A DNA stretch of 64,000 nt from Xanthomonas sp. GTDB taxonomy: Bacteria > Pseudomonadota > Gammaproteobacteria > Xanthomonadales > Xanthomonadaceae. This document shows, in pieces, positions 56,625 to 64,000 of this stretch. Numbering within the stretch: position 1 is the stretch's first letter; each line of letters begins with the position of its first letter. The position numbers and the translations under genes are program-made. The stretch is taken from NCBI RefSeq assembly GCF_017163755.1, contig NZ_JAFIWC010000012.1, forward strand, positions 62,001 to 126,000. The letters are read 5' to 3'. The notes under the pieces were generated by a model. The model did not search any database. It saw nothing but the letters and a program-made list of their open reading frames with translations, and was not told the DNA's origin.

Positions 56625-57512
56625 TCAGGCCAGGTATTTCCTGAACCACGCGATGGTGCGGTCCCAGGCCAGCGTCGCCGCCGCCGCGTCGTAGCGCGGC
56701 GTGGAGTCGTTGTGGAAACCGTGGTGGGTGCCGGGGTAGACGTAGGCCTCGTAGGCCTTGTGGTTGGCCTTCAGCGCGGCCTCGTAGGCGGCCCAGCCGG
56801 CATTGATGCGCTCGTCCGTTTCGGCGTAGTGGATCAGCAGCGGCGCCTTGATCGCCGGAACCTCTTCCGCGCGCGGCTGGCGGCCGTAGAACGGCACCGC
56901 CGCCGCCAGTTCCGGATACGCCGCCGCCGCGGCGTTGGACACGCCGCCGCCGTAGCAGAAGCCGGTGATGCCGACCCTGCCGGTGCTGCGGCCTTCGGCC
57001 AGCAGGTATTCGATGGCGGCGAAGAAGTCGTTCATCAGCTTCTCCGGATCCACCTTGGCCTGCAGCTCGCGGCCCTTGTCGTCGTTGCCCGGGTAGCCGC
57101 CGACCGAGCTCAGCCCGTCCGGCGCCAGCGCCACGAACCCGGCCTTGGCCACGCGCCGGGCCACGTCCTCGATGTAGGGATTGAGCCCGCGATTCTCGTG
57201 CACCACCACCACGCCCGGTACCGCCGCCTTGGCCGCCGCCGGCCGCACCAGATAGCCGCGCACCTGCCCATGGCCCTTGGGCGAGGGATAGCGGATGTAC
57301 TCGGCGACGATGTCCGGGTCGGTGAACTCCACCTGCGTGGCCATCGCGTAGTCCGGACCCAGCGACGCCAGGATCGCCGACGCCGACAACCCGGCCACCG
57401 CGAAGGCGGCGGCGCCGTCCAGGAACTGGCGCCGGCTGATCTTGCCGTGCACGTAGCCGTCGTACAGCTCCAGCAACTCGGGGGCGAAGTCCTTGGCGGT
57501 CAGGCGGGGCAT
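56625..57512 (-). CDS. Dienelactone hydrolase family protein, Tat-exported
   Basis: A 295-residue hydrolase. The N terminus carries a twin-arginine motif (KISRRQFLDGAAAFAVAGLSASAILA). The DLH fold has the nucleophile in GITGFCYGGGVS (Cys, as in dienelactone hydrolases), the catalytic Asp near AETDERINAG and His in GTHHGFHND. Family members hydrolyse dienelactone or other small esters in ring-cleavage pathways; the substrate here is unknown. AGGAG precedes the ATG at 57512. Confidence 0.92.
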   Translation of the reverse strand: MPRLTAKDFAPELLELYDGYVHGKISRRQFLDGAAAFAVAGLSASAILASLGPDYAMATQVEFTDPDIVAEYIRYPSPKGHGQVRGYLVRPAAAKAAVPGVVVVHENRGLNPYIEDVARRVAKAGFVALAPDGLSSVGGYPGNDDKGRELQAKVDPEKLMNDFFAAIEYLLAEGRSTGRVGITGFCYGGGVSNAAAAAYPELAAAVPFYGRQPRAEEVPAIKAPLLIHYAETDERINAGWAAYEAALKANHKAYEAYVYPGTHHGFHNDSTPRYDAAAATLAWDRTIAWFRKYLA

Positions 57513-57667
57513 GGCGGGCTCCTGCGGAGATCGGGACGCCGAACATAGCAAGCCGCCATGGCCGCGTCAGCGCCGGCGTTGCCCGCGACCGGTGCCGGTC
57601 CTGCGGGGCTGAGTCCGCCGTGCTTGCCTTCCCCAGCGTTCGCCACAGGAGAGCCGGTGGCCCCAGC

Positions 57668-58333
57668 TCACCCCGCCAGCGGCGGCGGCCGCACGCACAG
57701 CCAGATGGCGCACCAGTGCGACAGCGCGCCGCCCAGCACGTGCGCGTGCCAGATGGCGCGGTTGTAGACCATCGACTTGCGCACGTAGAAGCCCACGCCC
57801 ACGGTGTAGAACGCGCCGCCGGCGGCGATGAGCCAGAGCACCGCGCTGTCCAGGCCGGCCATGATCGGCTTGATCGCCACGATGCCGGCCCAGCCCAGCA
57901 GCAGGTAGATCGCGACCCAGAAGCCCTTGCTGATGCCGGGCAGGAACAGCTTGGCGAACACCCCGAACAGCGCCACGCTCCACACCGCCAGGGTCATCGA
58001 CCAGACCCAGGCGCCGGACAGCGTCAACAGGAGGAACGGGGTGTAGGAGCCGGCGATCATCACGAAGATGCCGGCGTGGTCCAGCTTGCGCAGCGTCGGC
58101 TGGCGCTGCGGCGGGGCGAAGTTGTAGGCGGCCGAGCAGGCGAACATCACCAGCAGTCCCAGCGCGTAGATGCAGGTGGCCAGGATCAGCGCCTGATTGG
58201 CCGACGCGCGCCAGATCAGCAACGCGCCACCGACGATGGCCAGGCACAGCCCCGCCGCGTGCACGACCAGGTCGGCGCGGCGGGCGGCGGCGGTCTGGTA
58301 GTGCGCGGCGCTGGCATCGGGGGGCGTGGGCAA
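57668..58333 (-). CDS. Hemolysin III (HlyIII/TrhA) family membrane protein
   Basis: A 221-residue inner-membrane protein of the HlyIII/progestin-receptor-like family with seven hydrophobic helices. LDHAGIFVMIAGSYTPFLL and YNRAIWHAHVLGGALSHWCA carry the conserved His residues of the metal site. TrhA-type members affect membrane energetics and unsaturated-fatty-acid regulation in some bacteria. The start is uncertain: no ATG exists at the usual place; a TTG at 58333 gives LPTPPDASAAHYQ, and a GTG at 58396 gives a longer form. Confidence 0.88.
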   Translation of the reverse strand: MPTPPDASAAHYQTAAARRADLVVHAAGLCLAIVGGALLIWRASANQALILATCIYALGLLVMFACSAAYNFAPPQRQPTLRKLDHAGIFVMIAGSYTPFLLLTLSGAWVWSMTLAVWSVALFGVFAKLFLPGISKGFWVAIYLLLGWAGIVAIKPIMAGLDSAVLWLIAAGGAFYTVGVGFYVRKSMVYNRAIWHAHVLGGALSHWCAIWLCVRPPPLAG

Positions 58334-58680
58334 GGCGGTTCTTCGGCGCGTGGGGGAACCATGCGCGCGGCGGTGCCGGTGCGCGATGGGGCGCACAGGA
58401 TACCCGCTGGCTTGGGCGCCCGTGCCGGCTTTCCCGTATACAGCGCGCGCCGCCCGGGTCGGCGGCGACCACGATGGATTGGCCGGCGCCCGCGCTGCGT
58501 TCGATCTTCTCCGGCCGCGCGCCCGGCGACCACGCGGCCGCCATCACGCGGCGGATCGCGCGCATCATGCCTCTCGCGCGGGTTCTGAACGCGGTCAGTC
58601 GGTCCATTCGTGCCGGCCGTGCCGTGTCTCATATCCTGAGACGCTTTTCCGCTTCCCTGTCCGCTTTGAGAGCCGTACCG

Positions 58681-61179
58681 ATGCCCGCCCACGCCCTAGC
58701 CCGCCGCACCGAGGACGCCGAACGCGCCCTGTCCACCACTGGCGGCGAGCCTTCGCGCGACGGCGCGCTGCTGACCGAGCGGCTGGAGCGGCGCTACCAC
58801 GACCGCATCACCGGCAGCTTCATGATCCCCGGCCGCGAGGGCCGCTACGCGCCGATCCCGGACGACGTGCCGGCGGCGCTGGTCGCGGCGCTGAAGGCGC
58901 GCGGCATCGAGCAGCTCTACAGCCACCAGGCCGAAGCCTGGGATGCGGCGCAGCGCGGCGAGCACGTGGCCATCGTCACCCCCACCGCGTCGGGCAAGTC
59001 GCTGTGCTACACGCTGCCGGTGGTGGCCGCGGCGATGACCGCGCAGGCAAAGGCGCTGTACCTGTTCCCGACCAAGGCGCTGGCGCAGGACCAGGTGGCC
59101 GAGCTGCTGGAGCTCAACCGCGCCGGCGAACTGGGAGTGAAGGCCTTCACCTTCGACGGCGACACCCCGGGCGATGCGCGTCAGGCGATCCGCCTGCACG
59201 GCGACATCGTGGTCAGCAACCCGGACATGCTGCACCAGGCGATCCTGCCGCACCACACCAAGTGGGCGCAGTTCTTCGAGAACCTGCGCTACGTGGTGAT
59301 CGACGAGATCCATACCTACCGCGGCGTGTTCGGCAGCCACGTCACCAACGTGCTGCGCCGGCTCAAGCGCATCTGCGCGTTCTACGGGGTGAAGCCGCAG
59401 TTCATCCTGTGCTCGGCGACGATCGGCAACCCGCGCGCGCATGCCGAGGCGTTGATCGAGCAGCGCGTGCATGCGATCACCGAATCCGGCGCGCCGTCGG
59501 GCGACAAGCACGTGCTGCTGTGGAACCCGCCGGTGGTCAACGCCGACCTGGGCCTGCGCGCGTCGGCGCGCTCGCAGAGCAACCGCATCGCGCGCATCGC
59601 GATCAAGAGCGGGCTGAAGACCCTGGTGTTCGCGCAGACCCGGCTGATGGTGGAAGTGCTGACCAAGTACCTCAAGGACATCTTCGACCACGACCCGCGC
59701 AAGCCGCCGCGCATCCGCGCCTACCGCGGCGGCTACCTGCCCACCGAGCGCCGCGAGGCCGAGCGCGCGATGCGCGCCGGCAGCATCGACGGCATCGTCT
59801 CCACCTCGGCGCTGGAACTGGGCGTGGACATCGGCTCGCTGGACGTGGTGGTGCTCAACGGCTACCCCGGCAGCGTGGCCGCGACCTGGCAGCGCTTCGG
59901 CCGCGCCGGCCGCCGCCAGCAGCCCTCGCTCGGCGTGCTGGTGGCCAGCTCGCAGCCGCTGGACCAGTACGTGGTGCGGCATCCGGACTTCTTCGCCGAC
60001 GCCTCGCCCGAGCACGCGCGCACCGCGCCGGACCAGCCGCTGATCCTGTTCGACCACATCCGCTGCGCCGCGTTCGAGCTGACCTTCGTCGCCGGCGAGG
60101 CGTTCGGCCCGGTGGACCCGGAGGTGTTCCTGCAGGCGCTGGCCGAAAGCGAGGTGGTGCACCAGGAGGGCGATCGCTGGGAGTGGATCGCCGACAGCTA
60201 CCCGGCCAACGCGGTGAGCCTGCGCTCGGTGGCCGACGGCAACTTCGTGGTGGTCGACAAGACCGATGGCAAGCAGCAGATCATCGCCGAGGTGGACTAT
60301 TCCGCTGCCGCGCTCACCCTGTACGAAGGCGCGATCCACATGGTGCAGAGCACCCCGTACCAGGTGGAGAAGCTGGACTGGGAAGGGCGCAAGGCCTACG
60401 TCACCCGCACCCACGTGGACTACTACACCGACAGCATCGACTTCACCAAGCTCAAGGTGCTGGACCGCTTCGACGGCGGCGCGGCCGGGCGCGGCGACAG
60501 CCACCACGGCGAGGTGCACGTGGTGCGGCGCGTGGCCGGCTACAAGAAGATCCGCTACTACACCCACGAGAACATCGGCTACGGTCCGGTCAACCTGCCC
60601 GACCAGGAGCTGCACACCACCGCGGTGTGGTGGCAGCTGCCGCAGGCCACGCTGCTGAAGGCCTTCGCCTCCAAGCAGGATGCGCTGGACGGCTTCCTCG
60701 GCGCGGCCTACGCGCTGCACGTGGTGGCCACGGTGGCGGTGATGGCCGACGCGCGCGACCTGCAGAAGGCGGTGGGCGACGGCGACGGCGCCTGGTTCGC
60801 GATGGCCGACGCCAAGGGCCGCGGCCAGCTGCGCGGCGGCGACAACGGCGAGCCGGTGGCGGTGGAGCTGCAGCAGTTCGTGCCCACCGTGTACCTGTAC
60901 GACAACTTCCCCGGCGGCGTGGGCCTGAGCGAGCCGCTGTGGCAGCGCCAGGCCGAACTGGTGCAGCGCGCGCGCGAACTGGTGCAGCGCTGCGACTGCG
61001 TGGCCGGCTGCCCGGCCTGCGTCGGCCCGGTGCTGGCCGCGCAGGAGCAGAGCGCGACCACGCCCAAGGCGCTGGCGCTGCACGTGCTGCGCCTGCTGCT
61101 GGACGGCGCGGCGCTGGACGAGGACGCGACGACCGCGATCGACAGCGGGCTGGATGCGCTGCCGGAGTGGAGTGCATGA
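58681..61179 (+). CDS. DEAD/DEAH-box helicase with MZB/DUF1998 domain (MrfA/YprA-like)
   Basis: An 832-residue superfamily-2 helicase. Walker A is TPTASGKSLCY, the Walker B DEIH box is VVIDEIHTYRG, motif III is CSATIGN and motif VI is QRFGRAGRRQQ. The C-terminal MZB domain has the zinc cysteines C771, C773, C777 and C780 (CDCVAGCPACVGP). This architecture is that of MrfA (YprA), which with the exonuclease MrfB removes mitomycin-type DNA adducts in Bacillus subtilis. The YprB-like gene downstream supports the same pairing. The stop overlaps a following mini-ORF (ATGA). Confidence 0.92.
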   Translation: MPAHALARRTEDAERALSTTGGEPSRDGALLTERLERRYHDRITGSFMIPGREGRYAPIPDDVPAALVAALKARGIEQLYSHQAEAWDAAQRGEHVAIVTPTASGKSLCYTLPVVAAAMTAQAKALYLFPTKALAQDQVAELLELNRAGELGVKAFTFDGDTPGDARQAIRLHGDIVVSNPDMLHQAILPHHTKWAQFFENLRYVVIDEIHTYRGVFGSHVTNVLRRLKRICAFYGVKPQFILCSATIGNPRAHAEALIEQRVHAITESGAPSGDKHVLLWNPPVVNADLGLRASARSQSNRIARIAIKSGLKTLVFAQTRLMVEVLTKYLKDIFDHDPRKPPRIRAYRGGYLPTERREAERAMRAGSIDGIVSTSALELGVDIGSLDVVVLNGYPGSVAATWQRFGRAGRRQQPSLGVLVASSQPLDQYVVRHPDFFADASPEHARTAPDQPLILFDHIRCAAFELTFVAGEAFGPVDPEVFLQALAESEVVHQEGDRWEWIADSYPANAVSLRSVADGNFVVVDKTDGKQQIIAEVDYSAAALTLYEGAIHMVQSTPYQVEKLDWEGRKAYVTRTHVDYYTDSIDFTKLKVLDRFDGGAAGRGDSHHGEVHVVRRVAGYKKIRYYTHENIGYGPVNLPDQELHTTAVWWQLPQATLLKAFASKQDALDGFLGAAYALHVVATVAVMADARDLQKAVGDGDGAWFAMADAKGRGQLRGGDNGEPVAVELQQFVPTVYLYDNFPGGVGLSEPLWQRQAELVQRARELVQRCDCVAGCPACVGPVLAAQEQSATTPKALALHVLRLLLDGAALDEDATTAIDSGLDALPEWSA

Positions 61180-61295
61180 GCTTCGGCTTCAAACAACCGT
61201 GGACGTTGCACCGGCTGTCGCAAGGCGTGGTGCTGGATGGCGCGTCGAACGCAGTCGATGTCGATCTCCACACGCTGCCGGAGCGCAGCGCATGA
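61176..61295 (+). CDS. Mini-ORF 1 of the helicase-exonuclease linker
   Basis: A 39-codon frame overlapping the helicase stop (ATGA at 61176) and ending in ATGA at 61292. It starts MSFG, has LDGAS at residues 20-24 and closes TLPERSA. The closing part resembles the helicase's own C terminus, which reads LDGAA and ends ALPEWSA. Related in layout to mini-ORFs 2 and 3. Translation is plausible only by coupling; no ribosome site is seen. Confidence 0.45.
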   Translation: MSFGFKQPWTLHRLSQGVVLDGASNAVDVDLHTLPERSA

Positions 61296-61408
61296 GCGTC
61301 GGCCTCGGATATCCGTGCAGGGTGCGCTTGCTGCCGGAACGATCGGTGCGCGACAACGCATCGAATCGATCCACCGATCCCACCGCGTTGCCGAGGTCGC
61401 GCGTATGA
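61292..61408 (+). CDS. Mini-ORF 2 of the helicase-exonuclease linker
   Basis: A 38-codon frame that overlaps mini-ORF 1 by ATGA (61292-61295) and ends in ATGA at 61405. It begins MSVGL, carries RDNAS at residues 20-24 aligned with LDGAS and LDYAS of its neighbours, and closes ALPRSRV. The unit start-to-start distance is 113 bases. Confidence 0.4.
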   Translation: MSVGLGYPCRVRLLPERSVRDNASNRSTDPTALPRSRV

Positions 61409-61524
61409 GCGGCAGCCTGGAGCGTCGGTGCGCATCGCGTTTTCTGCTGGAACGGGAGGTGCTGGACTACGCATCGACCGCGGTCCATGCCGGTTCCGCA
61501 GCCTTGCCGGTGTCGCGCGCATGA
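61405..61524 (+). CDS. Mini-ORF 3 of the helicase-exonuclease linker
   Basis: A 39-codon frame from 61405 to 61524, overlapping the exonuclease start by ATGA (61521-61524). It begins MSGSLERR, resembling the exonuclease start MSINLERL. It has LDYAS at residues 20-24 and ends ALPVSRA. The unit start-to-start distance is 116 bases. Together the three frames look like repeated copies of the junction between the two large genes. Confidence 0.4.
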   Translation: MSGSLERRCASRFLLEREVLDYASTAVHAGSAALPVSRA

Positions 61525-62636
61525 GCATCAACCTCGAACGCCTGCGCGCGTTGCGCAAGCAGGCCGGCGCTGCGACCGTGGACGCGCCGCGTCCGTCGGC
61601 ACCGGGCGCGCGGCCAAACAGCACTGCCGGCGCCGTAGCTGCCAAAGCGTCGGTACCCGTGCCTGCAAGGGCAGCCGCGCCCGCTGGCCGGCCCGCGCTG
61701 CTGCGCAAGCCACCACGCGTCACCGACGCGGCGCCCATCCCGCCCGCGTCGCGCCCACCGATGCCCGCGCGTACCGGCGACACCGCCGTCGCCGTGGCAC
61801 CGCCGATCGCGATCGAACCGTTCGACCGGCGCGGCGCCGACGTCGCCTCGCTGCGGCGCCTGCTCGGCATGCGCGAACGCGCGGTGGCGCCGGCCGTGGC
61901 GCCGCGCAAGCCGCAGGCAGCCGACCGCCACCTGCCCGGACGCGAGATCGCGCCCGGCCTGCACCTGATCGAAGCGTTCCTGCCGCAGCCGATCCCCACC
62001 GCCGCGCTGTCGCTTGCCTTCGCCAAGCGCCAGGACGCGGTGCATCCGTCGGACGTGCTGTTCTTCGACACCGAGACCACCGGCCTGGCCGGCGGCACCG
62101 GCACCCGCGCGTTCATGATCGGCGCGGCCGACTGGTACCTGCACCCGCTGGAGGGCACCGGCCTGCGCATCCGCCAGCTGATGATGTCGACGATGGGCGC
62201 GGAGAAGGCGATGCTCGAAGCGTTCCGCGAATGGCTGGCGCCGGGCACGGTGCTGTCCAGCTACAACGGCCGCTGCTACGACGCGCCGCTGCTGAAGACC
62301 CGCTACCGGCTGGCGCGCTGCGCCGACCCGCTGTCGGCGCTGGACCACGTGGACCTGCTGCATCCCACCCGCCGCCGCTACCGCGGCACCTGGGAGAACT
62401 GCAAGCTGGCCACCATCGAACGCCAGCTGCTGCGCATCGTGCGCGAGGACGACCTGCCCGGTTCCGAAGCGCCGGCGGCGTGGCTGAGCTACCTGCGCGG
62501 CGGCAGCGCGCGCAACCTGCGCCGCGTGGCCGCGCACAACCACCAGGATGTGGTGACGCTGGCGCTGCTGATGCAGCGGCTGGTGGCGGCCGAAGCGGAG
62601 GATCGCGACGTGGTGCCGTTCGTGGAAGCGCCGTAG
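61521..62636 (+). CDS. RNase H-fold exonuclease (YprB/MrfB-like)
   Basis: A 371-residue protein. The first 120 residues are Ala/Pro/Arg-rich and low-complexity. From about residue 170 the RNase H-like exonuclease core begins: VLFFDTETTGLAGGTGTRAF (ExoI motif with DxE), LSSYNGRCYDAPLL (ExoII), LDHVDLLHPTRRRYRGTWENCKLATIE, and the final HNHQDVVTL motif with the metal Asp. This matches the YprB/MrfB family, partner of the MrfA helicase. Its start overlaps the third mini-ORF by ATGA, and the chain continues back to the helicase. Confidence 0.92.
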   Translation: MSINLERLRALRKQAGAATVDAPRPSAPGARPNSTAGAVAAKASVPVPARAAAPAGRPALLRKPPRVTDAAPIPPASRPPMPARTGDTAVAVAPPIAIEPFDRRGADVASLRRLLGMRERAVAPAVAPRKPQAADRHLPGREIAPGLHLIEAFLPQPIPTAALSLAFAKRQDAVHPSDVLFFDTETTGLAGGTGTRAFMIGAADWYLHPLEGTGLRIRQLMMSTMGAEKAMLEAFREWLAPGTVLSSYNGRCYDAPLLKTRYRLARCADPLSALDHVDLLHPTRRRYRGTWENCKLATIERQLLRIVREDDLPGSEAPAAWLSYLRGGSARNLRRVAAHNHQDVVTLALLMQRLVAAEAEDRDVVPFVEAP

Positions 62637-62701
62637 CGCAGACGTTCTTGCGCTGGCGCCGCCTTGTGGCGCTGCGTGAGTTGGATGCCGAGGCTTCGCC
62701 C

Positions 62702-62804
62702 GTACCCTCATCCGGCCCTGCGGGCCACCTTCTCCCGATGGGAAAGGGAACAGCGCGGCGTCAAAGCCCCTCTCCCACCGGGAGAGGGGTTGGGGTGAGG
62801 GTAC
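62702..62804 (-). repeat. GTACCCTCA palindromic repeat, inverted copy A
   Basis: GTACCCTCA ... TGAGGGTAC with inner GGCCCTGCGGGCC and CCCCTCTCCC-ACC-GGGAGAGGGG, reading opposite to the array at 29496. It lies just beyond the exonuclease stop. Confidence 0.9.
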
Positions 62805-62848
62805 GGCGCGAAAGCGTCTCGCTGGGCTGAGTGCACGAGGCTCCGCCC

Positions 62849-62973
62849 GTACCCTCATCCGGCCCTGCGGGCCACCTTCCCCCAAAAGGGGGCCATGGTC
62901 CCGATGGGAGAAGGAACAGCCGCGGCGTGCCTTAGCCCCTCTCCCACCGGGAGAGGGGTTGGGGTGAGGGCCC
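62849..62973 (-). repeat. GTACCCTCA palindromic repeat, inverted copy B
   Basis: A second copy in the same orientation as copy A, with one outer arm changed to TGAGGGCCC and about 20 extra bases near the middle (CCCAAAAGGGGGCCATGG). Reading frames that cross these copies end SPQPLSRWERG, a false protein tail common near such repeats. Confidence 0.85.
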
Positions 62974-63120
62974 GGCAGCCAGGCGCCCAGCCTTAGCCGA
63001 CATGCCGCCCACAGCTCCCTGCCGAAAACGGTCGAACCAGCGCCAGGCGCGTATCAGCGACGACGCCAGCATCGGCGGCGGCATGCCGGCCGCCTGCCGC
63101 CGCGCGAACGCAGCAGCAGC

Positions 63121-64000
63121 TCAGCCGTCGACCGGTTCGGCCAGGCCCTGGCGAATGATCTGCTGCATCAGGCGCTCGGCTTCGGCGCGTGCGCGGGTGC
63201 TGGCTTCGGCCTGCTTGGCGGCCAGGTCGCTCTGCTGCATCGCCAGGTCCGCTTGCTGCTTGGCCAGCGCCTGGATCTTGCGCTGCAGGCCCTGCCGGCG
63301 CGCATCGGCCGCGGCCCGTTGCGCCGCCTCGCGCGAAGCGGCGGCGTCGACCTGGGCCTGGACCCCCGCGCGCTGGACCTCTCCGAGCGCGGCATGCGCG
63401 TGTTCGGACGCGGCCTCGGCCAACTGCACGCTCAGCTCGGCGATCTGATCGCCCAATTCGCCCTGGCGCCCACCCAGCTCGCCCTGGCGATCGCCCAGTT
63501 CGCCCTGCGCCTCGGCCAGGCGCAGGCTCTGCTCGTGCAGTGCCTGGAATTGCGCCAGCACGTCCGGATCGCGGACCACGTAGCGCCGGCCGTCGCGGCG
63601 GAACCACAGCACCTCGCCGTCGGCACCGGCCAGGCGGTTGGCTTCGCGCAGGTCCTCGAGCGAGGCGTCCATCAGGTTGTGGCCCTCGTGCACCAGCACA
63701 TAGCCGTCCCGGCCGCGACCGGACGACAGCTCGATGCGCCCGTGGGTGACCAGGCTCGGATCGCTCGGCGCCGCGGGTGTCGCAGGTGCCGCGGGCGCGG
63801 CAGGAGCAGCGGGGGCGGCCAACGGCGCAGGCGGTGCGGGCGGCGCCGGCACGGCGGGCATGGCAGGCGCGGCAGGCGCGTCCAGCACGCCGGCCAGGAT
63901 CGATGCCGGGGGCGCGGCCGGCGCCGCGGAGGCGGCGGATTGCGCGCCCGGTGCCGGCGTCGCGGCCGTCTCGGTCGCGGCCACCTCGGTGGTGCGCGCG
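63121..64000 (-). CDS. C-terminal part of a large protein with Ala/Pro linker and Gln-Gly-Glu-Leu coiled coil (possible M56/BlaR1-like)
   Basis: The frame is open to the window edge, so the start is outside; a GTG at 63984 is unlikely to be the true start. Order: a long Ala/Pro-rich linker, a folded segment ELSSGRGRDGYVLVHEGHNLM and LWFRRDGRRYVVRDPDVLAQ, then a coiled coil with QGELGDR-type heptads repeated three times, and an Ala/Gln/Arg-rich helix ending GLAEPVDG. I recall similar tails on M56-family metallopeptidases of Xanthomonas, but no catalytic domain is in this window, so the identity is tentative. Confidence 0.6.
   Translation of the reverse strand, partial: ARTTEVAATETAATPAPGAQSAASAAPAAPPASILAGVLDAPAAPAMPAVPAPPAPPAPLAAPAAPAAPAAPATPAAPSDPSLVTHGRIELSSGRGRDGYVLVHEGHNLMDASLEDLREANRLAGADGEVLWFRRDGRRYVVRDPDVLAQFQALHEQSLRLAEAQGELGDRQGELGGRQGELGDQIAELSVQLAEAASEHAHAALGEVQRAGVQAQVDAAASREAAQRAAADARRQGLQRKIQALAKQQADLAMQQSDLAAKQAEASTRARAEAERLMQQIIRQGLAEPVDG

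Noticed and set aside
62849-63084. Small frame on the minus strand beginning MPPPMLASS and ending SPQPLSRWERG
   Set aside because: Its tail is the translated palindromic repeat and no ribosome site or family motif supports it; it may be a remnant beyond the stop at 63121.

Overview
The window is high-GC (roughly 68-70 percent by eye), gene-dense bacterial chromosome. Gene content points to a Xanthomonas-type gammaproteobacterium. The evidence is an Ax21-family outer-membrane protein, a hemD-hemX-hemY set, a FecI/FecR/TonB-receptor cassette, two lipoprotein Cu/Zn superoxide dismutases, and a dispersed palindromic repeat bounded by GTACCCTCA/TGAGGGTAC. The very high GC suggests the early-branching Xanthomonas group, which is an inference. 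No tRNA, rRNA, CRISPR array, prophage or transposase was seen.

Layout. 1-4.2 kb: end of trmL; an AraC regulator divergent from a PfpI-like gene followed by an SDR gene, both preceded by the same 32-bp operator-like sequence; ax21. 4.3-6.5 kb: rhodanese-secB-gpsA on the minus strand. 7.5-10.6 kb: hemD, hemX, hemY. 10.8-15.3 kb: a frameshifted membrane gene, a thiolase, an unknown gene, tandem sodC genes. 15.4-21.9 kb: sigma factor, FecR-like anti-sigma factor, TonB receptor and exported six-hairpin glycosidase, probably a self-regulated carbohydrate uptake locus. 22.1-28.6 kb: nitrogen block ntrC-ntrB-amtB-glnB-glnA with a readable sigma-54 promoter and NtrC sites. 28.7-46.5 kb: uppP, a tandem repeat array, a Raf-kinase-inhibitor-like protein, TPR/sulfotransferase, hydrolase, acyltransferase, thioesterase, a tightly overlapped parA-sixA-yceI-phospholipase D operon, an AAA ATPase, an AEC transporter and a giant indolepyruvate oxidoreductase. 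47-58.3 kb: mixed accessory genes, including a fatty-acid desaturase pseudogene with three frameshifts and the tail of a lost SDR gene. 58.7-62.6 kb: an MrfA-like helicase and MrfB-like exonuclease. 63.1-64 kb: the 3' part of a large unidentified gene.

Functional links. The nitrogen genes form the classical sensing circuit: GlnB signals through NtrB/NtrC to glnA and amtB. NtrC sites lie at glnA and over the ntrB start. The 15.4-21.9 kb genes look like cell-surface signalling, in which ligand-bound receptor relieves FecR and activates the sigma factor, joined to glycan breakdown.

The most unusual structure is between the helicase and the exonuclease. Three mini-ORFs of 38-39 codons, built from repeated copies of the gene junction, are chained by four successive ATGA stop/start overlaps.
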